Shown: positions 32,470 to 43,264 of the stretch, piece by piece
Numbering within the stretch: position 1 is the first letter of the stretch
Layout of the letters: every line of letters begins with the position of its first letter
NCBI GenBank assembly: GCA_963576725.1
Contig: OY755241.1
Span: forward strand, 72,363,041-72,427,040
Length of the DNA stretch: 64,000 nt
Direction: 5' to 3'
Origin: Azorinus chamasolen
Taxonomy: Eukaryota > Mollusca > Bivalvia > Cardiida > Solecurtidae
Program-made: the position numbers and the translations under genes
Notes under the pieces: generated by a model
Told to the model about the DNA's origin: nothing
The model's input: the letters and a program-made list of their open reading frames with translations, nothing else
Databases searched by the model: none

Positions 32470-33225
32470 TTCCAGCACCTTGAATACTATTAAAGATATA
32501 TTTACTGAGACTTTGAATACTTGCTTCTATTATCATTGTGTACCATTGTAGTTCACTTTCAAGCATTTTACACTAACAATACTCAGAATAGTCGAGCGCG
32601 CTGTCCTGTGACAGCTTTTGTTATTAAAATTAAGGTGATTTAGATCTGGGTCTAAACTATGAAATCGACAGTTTGCGATAATTGCCATCACGCAAATGTT
32701 TATATTATATTGATAAAACACATATTGTTGAAGAAATAGTTATACACATATAATCTACCACTTTTGTTTATCAAATATAACATGATCTTGATCTGGGTCT
32801 GAACTATGATTTGGCAGTTTGCAATTTCGACACAACTCTTCATAGATCTAGATCCCTGTACTAAAACAATCTCCAAACATTGAATTTAATATGGCAGAGA
32901 TGTAATACCATTAGTCTTGTACATTATGCCAATATTTGAATGCCGCTGTATTTGTTTATTAAAAATATTTCTTGTTTAAATATCCTTCAACGCACAGATA
33001 AATGTCTTATGTTCATTTTCAAAACTTACCATACACAAATAATATTATTTTACGATTTTCGTAAGTCCCATATGAACAGATGTCACACAAGAAAAACTCT
33101 ACTAAACACGAATATGCGTAAATGCAATATTTTGAGTGGTTTTGGTTAGTAGTGCAGCCACTTTATGATTCAAATGTATGCGTAGTATTACCTTTGCATT
33201 GCGTGGTTTGAGGTACTACTTGTAG
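32470..33225. other. Unassigned DNA
   Basis: A duplicated phrase GATCT.GGTCTGAACTATGA occurs at 32643-32662 and 32791-32812, with GACAGTTTGCGATA-like follow-on. No gene is seen. Confidence 0.35.
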
Positions 33226-33232
33226 TATCTAT

Positions 33233-33402
33233 ATTGCTACTACTACCACTACTACTACCACCACTATTGCTACTGCTACTACTATTGCATATAATAAGTA
33301 TAACTATACAAATATGGCCTTTTAGTTAGCTTGATATGAGGTTCCGTCAACCCTGGAAATGTCTGAGACTACTACTACTACTACTACTTCTTCTTATGTT
33401 AT
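33233..33402. repeat. (CTA)n/(CTACCA)n microsatellites
   Basis: Two runs, 33237-33290 and 33368-33392, of CTACTACTAC units separated by ordinary sequence. Confidence 0.85.
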
Positions 33403-33889
33403 TTATGCAGGTGCGTAATAGCAATTGTTTGTTTTTCACTTCTGAGAATGCATTTAAGCTGAAACGCTCCATATTTCAGTGATATTGCCGTCTATGTTCC
33501 CAAGTTTATATCTAAATAATTTAATGTTTACCATATGTTTAGGTTAAAGCCATGTGCACATCATAATTAAAATGACTACCCAAAAGAGACAGCATTTTAG
33601 TGAAAATGGTGTTGTTACAACTGCTGTAGCCGTATGTTCATTCTAATTACATTCTGCTAACTATCCCATTTTGTGAATAAAATATATTTAACCTACTGCT
33701 GAACATATTCGATTGATTCTTAAGCCGTCTTTATTTCATTTCGTGACATAACTTGTACGGTGGGTTCAATGTTATAAAACGTCTGTGTCTAAGATCGTGC
33801 GACTGCTTAGATGTTTAACTAGTTCAAGATAACATACTGATCGCAAACGCTAAAGGGTCAGATTAAGACGTCCGTAACCGGGTATACAA

Positions 33890-34303
33890 AGGCCGATGGG
33901 TAGTACTCTATCATGGTATACTCTTAAACTCAGATACGGGATGAGCTTACCAGACTCATGTACATTGTATTACTTTTTCCCTGTCGTTCCCTTAACGGCT
34001 TCGCTGCAGGTGCTCTGACTTCAGCAAAGTCATTGAGTTCATATTTGACGGATTGTCACAGTTATTATGCTATGTTTTACATGTTGTCCTATGTTCACCG
34101 TCGACTATGTTGTGGGTAAGTCCGGCGGGGATACCTTTATTTTCACAATTTGTAAATCTAGGGTGACTTTGATAGAAGTGTGAGGTTAGGACATCCGTAA
34201 ATCGGTTTAAACCCCCAGTGGTGTCATGCTATCTATCGGTGTTTTGGTGGTGTTTGTGCCTTGTATGTGGCTTTGCCTGCTTGATTTTATTACTTTTCCA
34301 TTA
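33890..34303 (+). mobile_element. Tail of RT element (copy B/C subfamily), plus strand, internally deleted
   Basis: Matches the complement of 48757-49330: GGTAGTACTCTATCATGGTA, GTTTTACATGTTGTCCTATG, GGTTTAAACCCCCAGTGGTG, and the end TATCGGTGTTTTGGTGGTG .. TTTTCCATTA. About 200 bp of the CA/TG-rich part is missing between CAGTGGTG and TCATGCTATC. No RT sequence is attached, as in a strongly 5'-truncated copy. Confidence 0.7.
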
Positions 34304-34304
34304 A

Positions 34305-35340
34305 CAATTACTAAAGCAATAAACGAATCTATTTCACCTCATTCCCTACCTTAATACTTTGTCAGATTTCCCTTTAATTGAATAACGTGCATACTCCTCT
34401 TTGGAGTGCATAAGCTATGTCTGAACACACGCCAGTGGAATACGTGTCCAAATCCTCAAAATGTCTTAAACAAATTCCCTTTTATTTTCAATAAGATGCA
34501 CTCTACACGAAGGTTTACGTTTGATATATAGCCAGATATTATCAATTATGTTCAAATCCAGTGACTGTGCAGGTCAAGAGGTGGATTTAATGGCATTTCT
34601 GGTCTGTTAAACATCCATCCTACCAGCGACGTTGTACTGTATCGGGCTTCGTCATCCTGAAATAACTGAATTGACGGGGAAGTATCTTGTTATATCTGGC
34701 GGAGTGGTCACCATTTGTTTTCAAATATCGTTTCATATTTCCGTGCGTTCGTATTTTCCTCAGTGCTATAGCTAAAGTTCCGTTCCATGAAAGTCAGCAT
34801 CTACCATTACTTTTAGCACCTTTTCTTGTCGGATGTCACTTTGACACCAGATCTAAATCTGGACTGTAGCCCTCACCTCCTTTTCTCCAAATCAGCATCA
34901 CTGTCGATCAACACTGGGCTTTCATCCGAAAAACAATAACTTCATCCCTCTTCCAAGAAGCTCACCCCCTCCTTTTTTGTCTACATAATGCGAATCGCCT
35001 GATTCTGTTGACTTTTGATATACAGTCATATTCTTTTTACTCACTCTTAACCATTAACTTTTCAAAATACGCGCTCCACATATCTTACAAACAACTTTTT
35101 TCCAATTCATGTCATCATGTTTTCATGGATTTTGTTCTAAAAATAGAGCGTCAGTATTTCATGTACAGTAAACAAAAGTAGTTCCATAGTTTATCGGCTA
35201 CTGGTTACTGACTTCATGTAAATCATGGAGCAACGGCAAGGAACCAGCTCTTTACATTCATTGAGAAATGAACGTCAAATTTCAACCAATCAGATTCGGC
35301 GATTTCGTGTAAACATCGCTGGATTGGAATTATTCATGCT
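34305..35340. other. Unassigned DNA
   Basis: No repeat from this window and no convincing ORF. Confidence 0.35.
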
Positions 35341-35345
35341 TGAAT

Positions 35346-35752
35346 ATGGAAAAATAGTCAAACAGGGAGAGCCACACACGAAATGACACCGCACCAAACA
35401 CAAGAAACGGTAAAAGTACAAAAATGAGTCATGCAGGAAATACCACATACAGAACAAGCACTCGCCCGAACAGCAACACAAGGAAACAGCAAATGTACAT
35501 GGGTAGAAAAAACAACAAGAGACGCACAAAGACAAAACAAACATACAATAGGAGGAAGATGGAAGTACCGCCTTGGAACGGTCAGTGACAAAAGTCACCG
35601 GGGGTTTAAACCGGTTTATGGGCGCCCAACCTCACCCTTATTAAGCCACACAAAAAAACATAACAGGACGCATATCAAGACGAAACACATTAAACATTAA
35701 GCATATTAAACAACAAAATTGACCGTAGGCTGAAAGCAGGAATACTAGTGCC
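35346..35752 (-). mobile_element. Mosaic RT-element tail
   Basis: Starts like the copy A tail (ATGGAAAAATAGTCAAACAG, GGAGAGCCACACACGAAATG). From about 35403 to 35640 it switches to sequence with GGTTTAAACCGGTTTATGGG CGCCCAACCTC, closer to but distinct from the B/C tails. It then returns at about 35660 to the A-type block ACATAACAGGACGCATATCA .. AAATTGACCGTAGGCTGAAA. An A-type tail therefore has a third-subfamily segment embedded in it. Confidence 0.65.
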
Positions 35753-35754
35753 AT

Positions 35755-37190
35755 TTGTCTATACTCGTATATATGTCAAATAACATCATAAACTCCTCAA
35801 CAAATATTGATATGAATACATTAATGCACCCATGCGCTTATATTTGTAGATATTGGATGTTGTTTGCATTAGGTGATAACCTGTAGTACAAAGAAGACCA
35901 ATTCATTCCATAAGGATACCAATTCATTCCATCTTAATATATCGAAATGGTAGTTCGTCTAAACTATCGCATAGTAACGATACATGTCATGCTATGTGCA
36001 ATGTGGATCATTATATATTGGAATGTTTTAGACAAAAGCCAGGTAAGAATATTGAATTTATACAAATGGTCCGTGTAACGACTTTGATAGTTTCTGAATT
36101 CTGCTCCTTTGTTTTCAGAATATATTACGTCTGTTAATAGTTCACCAGAATGGTCTGAACATTCGCTATTGATAAAACAAACCACTTCGTAGTAAATGCA
36201 ATTTAATGTTAAACTATTTATAACAAATGTATGGCCTTTCAAATGGGTGGTTACATCGTTATGGAATATAATGATACCTGTGCCTCTGTACGATCGCTTC
36301 AAAACAGTGTATACTCTGACCAGTCACTGCAAACATACACGGTATTTTGTGCTTCTGTGTATTGTCTAGTACCCATCGAGAGTTTAATAATTGATTATGA
36401 CAAAAGTCAAGATCCTGAGCAGATGACGATATTCTGATTCTATGGACTGGCTTATAACCTTTTTTGCACAGTCATATTGTTTCCTAGATTCTCGAGAAAC
36501 CTTTTTGAATTGACAATTCATCACCGCGATGCCCGCCAGCAAAGACAATATATTATGAAATAAATTCACGTTGCTCAACAGGTTATATTTCAAAATGCAC
36601 TTTAGATTGTTAAATTATACATAAACTAATCAAAACATTATTCAGCAAAACATCAAACGGACAAATAACACTCATGTATATTTAAATAATGCGGCGTCAC
36701 AGCCAATTCAATAAACAATAAGAAAGAGACAATGAATAACCTCTTATGGTTGAACTGTTTAACCGATATCTCGTATCAAAAGGTATCTGATCAGAGCAAA
36801 ACAATGAACATGCTAGTGGAGCGTACTGTGATCAGTCTCTAAAAACACTGCTTACAATTGTCGCCCTCTGACAATACGATACAGCTTTCTGGAGATAAAA
36901 CAACTGTTATATGTCATTTCATAGGCCGTAGAACATTTTTGCTGTATCCACTTGAAAACTGAACTTACCAAGATTCAATGAACCCGGTCTCTGTTATAAC
37001 CGTTGCCAATCTGTGTACTCATAATTATCCCAATGAGAAGATTTATAAAAGTCATCCATTAACTTCATAAAAGTTTATTATCGAAAATTAAGATTAAGTT
37101 TTCGATACTAGGTATGTATTTAACACAGTACTCTTAAAACCTGTAAGAGCACTTTGCTTATACGTTTTCTCAGTAATTTTCCTTAAATTG
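35755..37190. other. Unassigned DNA
   Basis: ORFs of up to 112 codons on minus (35964-36302) lack recognisable domains and are not called. Confidence 0.35.
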
Positions 37191-37197
37191 TCCTTAA

Positions 37198-37907
37198 TGG
37201 CCCTGTCACACAATAGCGTATGAGACGAAGTATGCATAACGTATGAAAAACTGGTCATACGCACAACTATTGAACGTATGAACTAAACATTTCCCACTAC
37301 TATCTTCGATGAACATATTAGAAGCGCGTGAATAGCGTATGCGTACCGTACATCAGGCGTATATGCAACGCTTGAGAAACATATACGAGCGTGTGTCAAC
37401 TTATGTCACCGTCAGTGTAGCGTATATCAGCATATAAGTAGCGTATGCGAGCATATGAGTAACGTATTCTTACCGCATGTGAGCGTATGAGCAGCGTATG
37501 GATAGCCAGAAATAGGTTACATACGTTAGTCATTCGTCAGACATACGTTACAAGTACGTTACCGATACGCTATCCATATGATGGATTTATTGGCCGCCTT
37601 CATGCCAATGTATGTGAAACGTATTTGACCTATAAGTAACGTAACTTTACCGACACTCTAGCGTATTCAACGTGTGCCTAGCGTATGCGTAACGTATAAT
37701 TCATACGCTGAACTTTTTTGAACATGTTCAAAAATTATATTCGACCTTTGCGTACGAGAACGTACACCAGCGTATGACAGCGTACCTGGAACGTATAAGA
37801 CGTATGCCTAACCTACCCCTAGCGTATATTTGCGTATGCGAGCGTGTGAGCATTAATTTCTCATACGCTCGTATACGTTCGTGCCATACGCTGTAGTGTG
37901 ACACCCC
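37198..37907. mobile_element. TTAA-flanked element rich in CGTATG/CATACG motifs
   Basis: TTAA at 37194-37197 and 37908-37911 bounds a 710-bp element. Near each end are inverted copies of GTCACAC-A-TAGCGTATG (left CCCTGTCACACAATAGCGTA, right complement of GGTGTCACACTACAGCGTAT). The interior holds dozens of CGTATG, CGTATA and CATACG motifs on both strands, with no ORF. TTAA target duplication suggests piggyBac- or Kolobok-type mobilisation of a non-autonomous copy. Confidence 0.75.
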
Positions 37908-37911
37908 TTAA

Positions 37912-38425
37912 GATTCAGTGCATTCGGTTTCAAGCTCCATTTCTTGGTAAATATAATGGGCAGTGAAGATCCGGCCATCATACGCACATATGGTTTCAAA
38001 ATAGCAAGTAATGGGAGCATTGAAAACAACGCAGTAGTTCCCTACCGGTTTTTCCGTGACAAATTGAGTTGCATCACAAAATTCAAACTTGATTATGATA
38101 AATCTGCATGTCTCTTCAATATACCCAGTGTTTAGAAACAAATGTCCGGAAAACAAACACTCAACTGATATAATTCAACTGCTGTTATTATGTGTAAAAT
38201 CAACATAGCATAACAAGATTCAAGCTTTATCTGTAATTCATTAAATTAAAGCCACATACCAAATAGCACCTCAATATCTGTAGGGCTTTAGAAACAAGAC
38301 CGGAAAGTCTTAACTTTCCTGAATAATCAATCTGTTGTGATTGCATATACAATATATAATGAAAATGCATTGTACCTAGTGTGTATATGTACCTTTCGCA
38401 TGCTTAGCGCGAGATTGGTGGCATT
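37912..38425. other. Unassigned DNA
   Basis: Overlapping short ORFs on both strands (37908-38156) without recognisable features. Confidence 0.3.
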
Positions 38426-38427
38426 TG

Positions 38428-38475
38428 CAAACAGCCTGCAACCAGATGTGACGGCGAATTACTCGGTGTTTCGTA
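38428..38475. repeat. Hairpin core E, diverged
   Basis: GCAAACAGCCTGCAACCAGA followed by TGTGACGGCGAATTACTCGG. The right arm is eroded. Confidence 0.45.
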
Positions 38476-38555
38476 AGAAGGCAGCAGTTTGATACTCGGC
38501 CATTAGTTTCTGAAAGGCTTCAACTGATCGGTAGTTAGTAACAAAAAAGTAGACC

Positions 38556-38734
38556 TGGGTCCATGCTTATAAAGCTTTTAGTTGAGTCTGAGTTTCGTTC
38601 TCAAACTTTTGATTGGTCAGATTTGAGTTCTCAAGCTTTTGATTGTCAGATTTGAGCCAGAGGCTCAAATCTGACCAATCAAAAACCTGAGAACGAACTC
38701 AGACTGAACTAAAGGTTTTATAAGCATGGACCCA
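38556..38734. repeat. Long inverted repeat just upstream of the FKRP-like exon
   Basis: Arms of about 70 bp: GGGTCCATGCTTATAAAGCT .. GTCTGAGTTTCGTTCTCAAA .. GATTGGTCAGATTTGAG and their complement ending TATAAGCATGGACCC. Next to the left arm a 36-bp piece (TTTGATTGGTCAGATTTGAG TTCTCAAGC) is duplicated. The right end lies a few bases before the long ORF, so transcripts crossing it could fold back. Confidence 0.85.
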
Positions 38735-38762
38735 GATATTGAAGAGATACTATGTGTGGAAC

Positions 38763-40490
38763 ATGAGAAGGTTTAACCTTACAAATAGTAGAATATTATT
38801 AAATGTATTCCAGGCAGGTAAACATAAAGCACCAATGGCGTCAGGATATCTGCCAGCAAGACATCTAACGACAGCAACCCGAGAAAACAAATCACGGCCA
38901 AATATCCCCATATGCGTAAACGACTGTATGAACAAACTACACCAACCGTTACAAAATTTATCAACATTTCTTCTTACGGCAAAGGTACATGCACGAGGAG
39001 TCAAAACATTAGATGCAATAGATCATTCAATGAATATTTTGAAAGGAATTATGACTCAATTCCCATATTCGGAACCAAGCCAACGGCTAAATGTCTCGAC
39101 TCCAAAACGTGTTTGTCCAGAACAATACCGAGGGAAAGGTCATTTTGTTGTACAGCAGTGTGACTATGGGCAGCCTATAGAAAAGCTAGTTACCATTGTC
39201 GCTCTCATGAAAAACAATAATAAAAGTCAGCTTAAATCAGATATAAGAACACTTGTACGTTCTGTACAAGAGTCCTATAATGGGACGTCTGTTATAATCG
39301 CTGCAAAACCGAATATAGGGGGATTCCCTGATCCCAGCCTCGGTGTTCAGTTTCTTGAATATGTGTCGTCAACAGATGGCGGGATTTATAACGAGCTCGT
39401 AAAGAAGATTCAGACACCGTACGCACTTATAGCTAGGAATATTCGAAGGGTAACTGACGATGTCTCCCTGGAACGTCTGGTCAGAGAGATAGAGACATTG
39501 CAGGTTGCTGTTGCGGCAGGAGCAATGAAGTTTCCAGATGGACACTGGGCGAAAGGCTGTTTCCAATCAGTTCATAGAAACTTCATACTGAAATATGTAG
39601 ACGGGTATGATGAGTCATTCCATGAATGTCTGTTTTGTGACTTCGTGACAGGACCATTTGTGACCTCCGTTGAAACATTAAAACGAGTTTCATTTGATAC
39701 CATTGCAGAAGATGAGGGTTTGTTTGAGGACTGGTTTTTACGATTGTCAAAGCAGGAGCGTACTTTTTCTGAGACAGTACTATGTCCAGATTCAATGTTT
39801 AACGTTGAGTATCCAGTGAAATCGACCATGTGGCAATCGTTTATGAGAAAGTGGAACGTGTTCACACTTGTCACGGCACAGAACCAAACTATACTTGCAA
39901 AGTGCGTGAAAAACAAATATAATTTTGATCCTTCCAAAATGCTGCCCCCTTGTTTAAGGGAAGAGTATGGCTATTTTGTAACTTCCATTATGCAATTATG
40001 TGAAACTCATAATTTTAAGTGTCAGATCGACGGAGGTGCTCTGCTTGGTGCGCTGAAATTTTCGCATGTCTTGCCATGGGAGAGAGATGTAGATATACGT
40101 GTTTTGGCAGAACACTTTTCTGCTTTTAAAAAGGCACTGATATCTGAATTAAACTTCACAGGTAATCCATCACACTATGGTTTTAGATATAAAAATTGGA
40201 GAGTGGACGTGTTTTCTTCTAACTTTAAAGCTTCTGGTGATGGGTCTGTAACTAAAGTCAAGTACCATGGAATCTGGATACCGTCGCCCAATAATCCAGG
40301 ACAATATGTGCGAGAGGTGTATGGACGAGAATGTTACAAGCATGCACTACACCCACAACAACTGAATATTCCTAGAACATCTGAATATAGAACAGGTACA
40401 TTTATGGCTTGTAAAACACCGAACTTGCCGGACTGTTTGAATCTTTACAAAGGCGACGGAAATTTAGCTTTCGAAGAACAATATCCTTGA
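38763..40490 (+). CDS. LicD/fukutin-related-protein-like transferase, probable terminal coding exon
   Basis: One uninterrupted frame, 575 residues from ATG 38763. The 8 codons before it are open from a TTG and lie against an inverted repeat. Two regions are visible. A GT-A-like segment starts at VTIVALMKNNNKSQ, about residue 143 from this ATG, and continues to PDSMFNVEYPV. A C-terminal LicD-type domain has DGGALLGALKF, then WERDVDIRV with a DxD pair, then NWRVDVF, and ends NLYKGDGNLAFEEQYP. This two-part order and the GG-LLGA / W--DVD / VD motifs match FKRP (about 495 aa in vertebrates), a Golgi ribitol-phosphate transferase acting on dystroglycan. The substrate in this animal is unknown. No membrane anchor is seen at the N terminus, and AG acceptor candidates at 38812-38817 suggest upstream exon(s) may encode one. 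It could instead be a mollusc-expanded LicD paralogue rather than the FKRP orthologue. Confidence 0.85.
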   Translation: MRRFNLTNSRILLNVFQAGKHKAPMASGYLPARHLTTATRENKSRPNIPICVNDCMNKLHQPLQNLSTFLLTAKVHARGVKTLDAIDHSMNILKGIMTQFPYSEPSQRLNVSTPKRVCPEQYRGKGHFVVQQCDYGQPIEKLVTIVALMKNNNKSQLKSDIRTLVRSVQESYNGTSVIIAAKPNIGGFPDPSLGVQFLEYVSSTDGGIYNELVKKIQTPYALIARNIRRVTDDVSLERLVREIETLQVAVAAGAMKFPDGHWAKGCFQSVHRNFILKYVDGYDESFHECLFCDFVTGPFVTSVETLKRVSFDTIAEDEGLFEDWFLRLSKQERTFSETVLCPDSMFNVEYPVKSTMWQSFMRKWNVFTLVTAQNQTILAKCVKNKYNFDPSKMLPPCLREEYGYFVTSIMQLCETHNFKCQIDGGALLGALKFSHVLPWERDVDIRVLAEHFSAFKKALISELNFTGNPSHYGFRYKNWRVDVFSSNFKASGDGSVTKVKYHGIWIPSPNNPGQYVREVYGRECYKHALHPQQLNIPRTSEYRTGTFMACKTPNLPDCLNLYKGDGNLAFEEQYP

Positions 40491-40527
40491 ACATTATAGG
40501 AATGAACAGTATTAAACTATGGACAGG

Positions 40528-40710
40528 TGTAATATTGTCTTGTAAATATGTAGATTGGAAGCAGGTTAAGGAAGTAATCATTTATCTGCATATTGACTGG
40601 CGGTAACTGCACGTCAATTATGTATATGGATAGGTTTCCCTGTTTTACTAAACATTTATAAATAGAGCTGAACAGCTAGGAGAAGAGACTGGCTGAAACG
40701 CTATATTACA
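40528..40710 (+). mobile_element. 5' LTR (shortened) of a non-autonomous LTR element
   Basis: Starts TGTAATATTGTCTTGTAAAT and ends CTATATTACA, i.e. TG...CA with a short inverted TGTAATA/TATTACA. It aligns with the 3' LTR at 42944-43260 but lacks about 17 bp between two TTAAGG words and about 110 bp near its end. It is preceded by CAGG at 40524-40527, matching CAGG after the 3' LTR. The start is 37 bp after the stop codon of the FKRP-like gene, so the element sits in its presumed 3' UTR. Confidence 0.8.
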
Positions 40711-42943
40711 AGGCTTAAAATGGTGCCTATGACCGAAGGTTGGAACCTGGTTGGAACAACAGGTTAGTGAATTTTTACTGTCATGCTTAGCTTGAGTTGT
40801 GATCATGATGACCAACAATGTAGTTTGAACAATTGTTTCAGTAAATTGTTTCTATTTTAATAATGTCAGCTAAACGCACACTGATACGTGTTTACGAAAA
40901 CAAAATGAATTGCCAAAATCGGTTAATAAAACTAGATTACTTGTACTGCCATTTATAGCATCAATTGAATCTAGATATTGATTGATTATATTAGTAATAA
41001 TGGTGTAAGGGACAGTTATTAATTTTTAATCAAATAAGAAAGTACCTAAATCGGGGTTAATCAAATTAAGATCAAGGCAAGGTAGATCATTTGATGATTC
41101 TGGATCAGCATTTAATTTATGCCCAAACAGAAATGTTGATTTTCATGGAGCATGTACCTTCTAAAAAATAAAACCAGTTTTACACTAGACAAAATATTTT
41201 TGCAAAATGTGATTATATACATGTTTTGGGTAACTTAAGTAAAGGCGATTTATCTAAACTGTCAATTAGTTTAATCATTAGAAATTGACTGCAAATTTTC
41301 ATATGAATACACAAACTGCCGCAGGGTATGACCGCAACAGTCTGGTCAAGACATATTGAAAGTGGCCTTCAAAAAAGAGAATGTAGCCTTAAAAATAAAA
41401 AAAAAATAATAAAAAGAGAAAATAAAAAAAGAAATAAATAAACTATGGGATTGGTGATTGTGCAGATTAAATTTGTATTACAATGTACTGTTTTGTATAT
41501 TTTTGCTTGTTGCTTCCATATTATTCTGCGATTAGGTATTCTGTGATTAGTATAGAGAGAATATTGTTTGTCCATTAAGTATTTCATCCACATGGTAGGA
41601 TATATATAGTTAAGGGTTATGTCTAACACCAGTGATTAACTAGGTGAATATACTTAAATAAGGACGTTATTCTATATTGCGAGTAGCAATGCGGCTTAGA
41701 TGAAGTAGAGTAGTGAGATACGGGTAACCCAGAAATTTCGAATTAACTCCGTATAGCGGATCAACGACTAGCTTTTAGTCCAAATAAACGTTATTGAGTG
41801 ATTAACTCATCGTGAATGTGGTTACGATTGAATTAAGTTTGGAAGAAAAGTAGAGGCAGAATGCATGTTATAGGGTATACTGTAAATAAGGGATTACTGG
41901 TAAAATTGTTATGGTTTTTGTTATTGTTCTTTGTTTTCTTTGTAAGAATGTTAATGTATCTGCATACGGTATACCGTAAAGATTGCTGGTCATTTACAGT
42001 TGTAGTAGTAGTGTAGATAAAAGAAATGTGGTTTAGTGTTGTTGTTTTTTCCTGAATCCGTCTATTGTTGCGTATATGTTTAAGATAAAATTAATTACAG
42101 TATTCAATGAGGTATAGTTAATGAATGTTTAATACAAGCCATGTGTTCGTATAAGAGACTAAAGATCTAATCAATTAAATGATAAAAACACCCTAACAAT
42201 ACAGAACAATAAATATTTTACAAGTAAGAGCAAACATTCTATTCGAAAATAGGCTGTCAAACTGAGAAATTGGCAAATCATCTTGTAACAGTTATTGGTT
42301 TTTAGATTCTTAAATAAATGAAATGTATGAGGTTAACGTTTAAGACTAATTTGTAATTTGAAGAATCAGCATGTGCAACTCGTTGAGGGTCATTTTGTTG
42401 GAATGAGGGCTGAGTTGTGTATAGTAGAAGTCACGCAAGCCAGTCGTCATAGCAGCGTATATCCAGCCTCCGACGTTGCTGCAACTGCCTGGTGACACGA
42501 TAATCGAATACCGTGGGTGACATGAATTTCCACATCGGAACTGTCAAATGTATAGCTAAATGAACTGTCGAGTGCTGTGATAACTAAATAATTACATACC
42601 GTTTCAGTGTCCTTCTTATATCAACAAATTAAGGAACTATCGCAGACTTTTCGCAGAAGTACATCTTCATTAACATACTTCAAAGAGACCTCAATTTTCT
42701 TCAGAAATTTGGAACTTTGGACGTTACATTATGTCAAATCTACATTGATGTCCGAGTGTTAGATCAACGATAGCCTTGATACATGAACTTTCCTTCTGAA
42801 TCCATTCGCGCTGGACTCATCGGAATTACAGCAACGTGTATCGTGAACTTTAGTTATTGAACAGACGTGCCTTAGAGACTGGACATTGCAATATCATGTT
42901 GATCCATGCTTATAACTGCTTTTGCCTTATTTATAAGGGAGGG
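40711..42943 (+). mobile_element. Internal region of the LTR element, non-coding
   Basis: 2.2 kb between the LTRs with no ORF resembling gag, protease, RT or integrase, so the element is non-autonomous (LARD-like). AAGGGAGGG at 42935-42943 directly before the 3' LTR is a fitting polypurine tract. A TGGTGCC word starts 10 bp inside the 5' LTR and may mark a primer-binding site, which is weak. Which autonomous family moves it cannot be told. Confidence 0.7.
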
Positions 42944-43260
42944 TGTAATATTGTCTTGTAAATATGTAGATTGGCAGCAGGTTAAGGGATAACATTTCAT
43001 TAAGGAAGTAATCATTCATCTGCATATTGACTGGCGGTAACTGCAGGTCAATTATGTATATATGGATAGGTTTTCCTGGTTCACTAAACATGTATATATA
43101 GAGAGCTGAACAACTAGGAGAGGAGACTGTCTGAAGACTGGCCAAGGGTCATGGTCTCGATGTTTGGGAGAATGCTGCCAGTTTATCATAGGTTTATGTT
43201 TGAGAAATAAAAATCACAACCGAAGTTATGGTGTCGTTATACTCCGAACTCTATATTACA
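42944..43260 (+). mobile_element. 3' LTR of the LTR element
   Basis: 317 bp, TGTAATATTG .. CTATATTACA. A TATATATAGAGAGC sequence lies at about 43094, and AATAAA at 43206-43211 could be the polyadenylation signal. The latter falls in the part deleted from the 5' LTR. The flanking CAGG at 43261-43264 repeats that before the 5' LTR. Confidence 0.8.
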
Positions 43261-43264
43261 CAGG

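Noticed and set aside
35964..36302. 112-codon minus ORF
   Set aside because: No domain, splice context or conservation cue. Its length is within chance expectation for AT-rich DNA of this size.
38739..38762. Upstream TTG extension of the FKRP-like frame
   Set aside because: TTG initiation is unlikely in an animal gene, and the codons touch the inverted repeat. ATG 38763 or an upstream exon is preferred.
38750..39937. Several antisense and shifted ORFs within the FKRP-like exon
   Set aside because: They are shadows of the real coding frame without recognisable domains.
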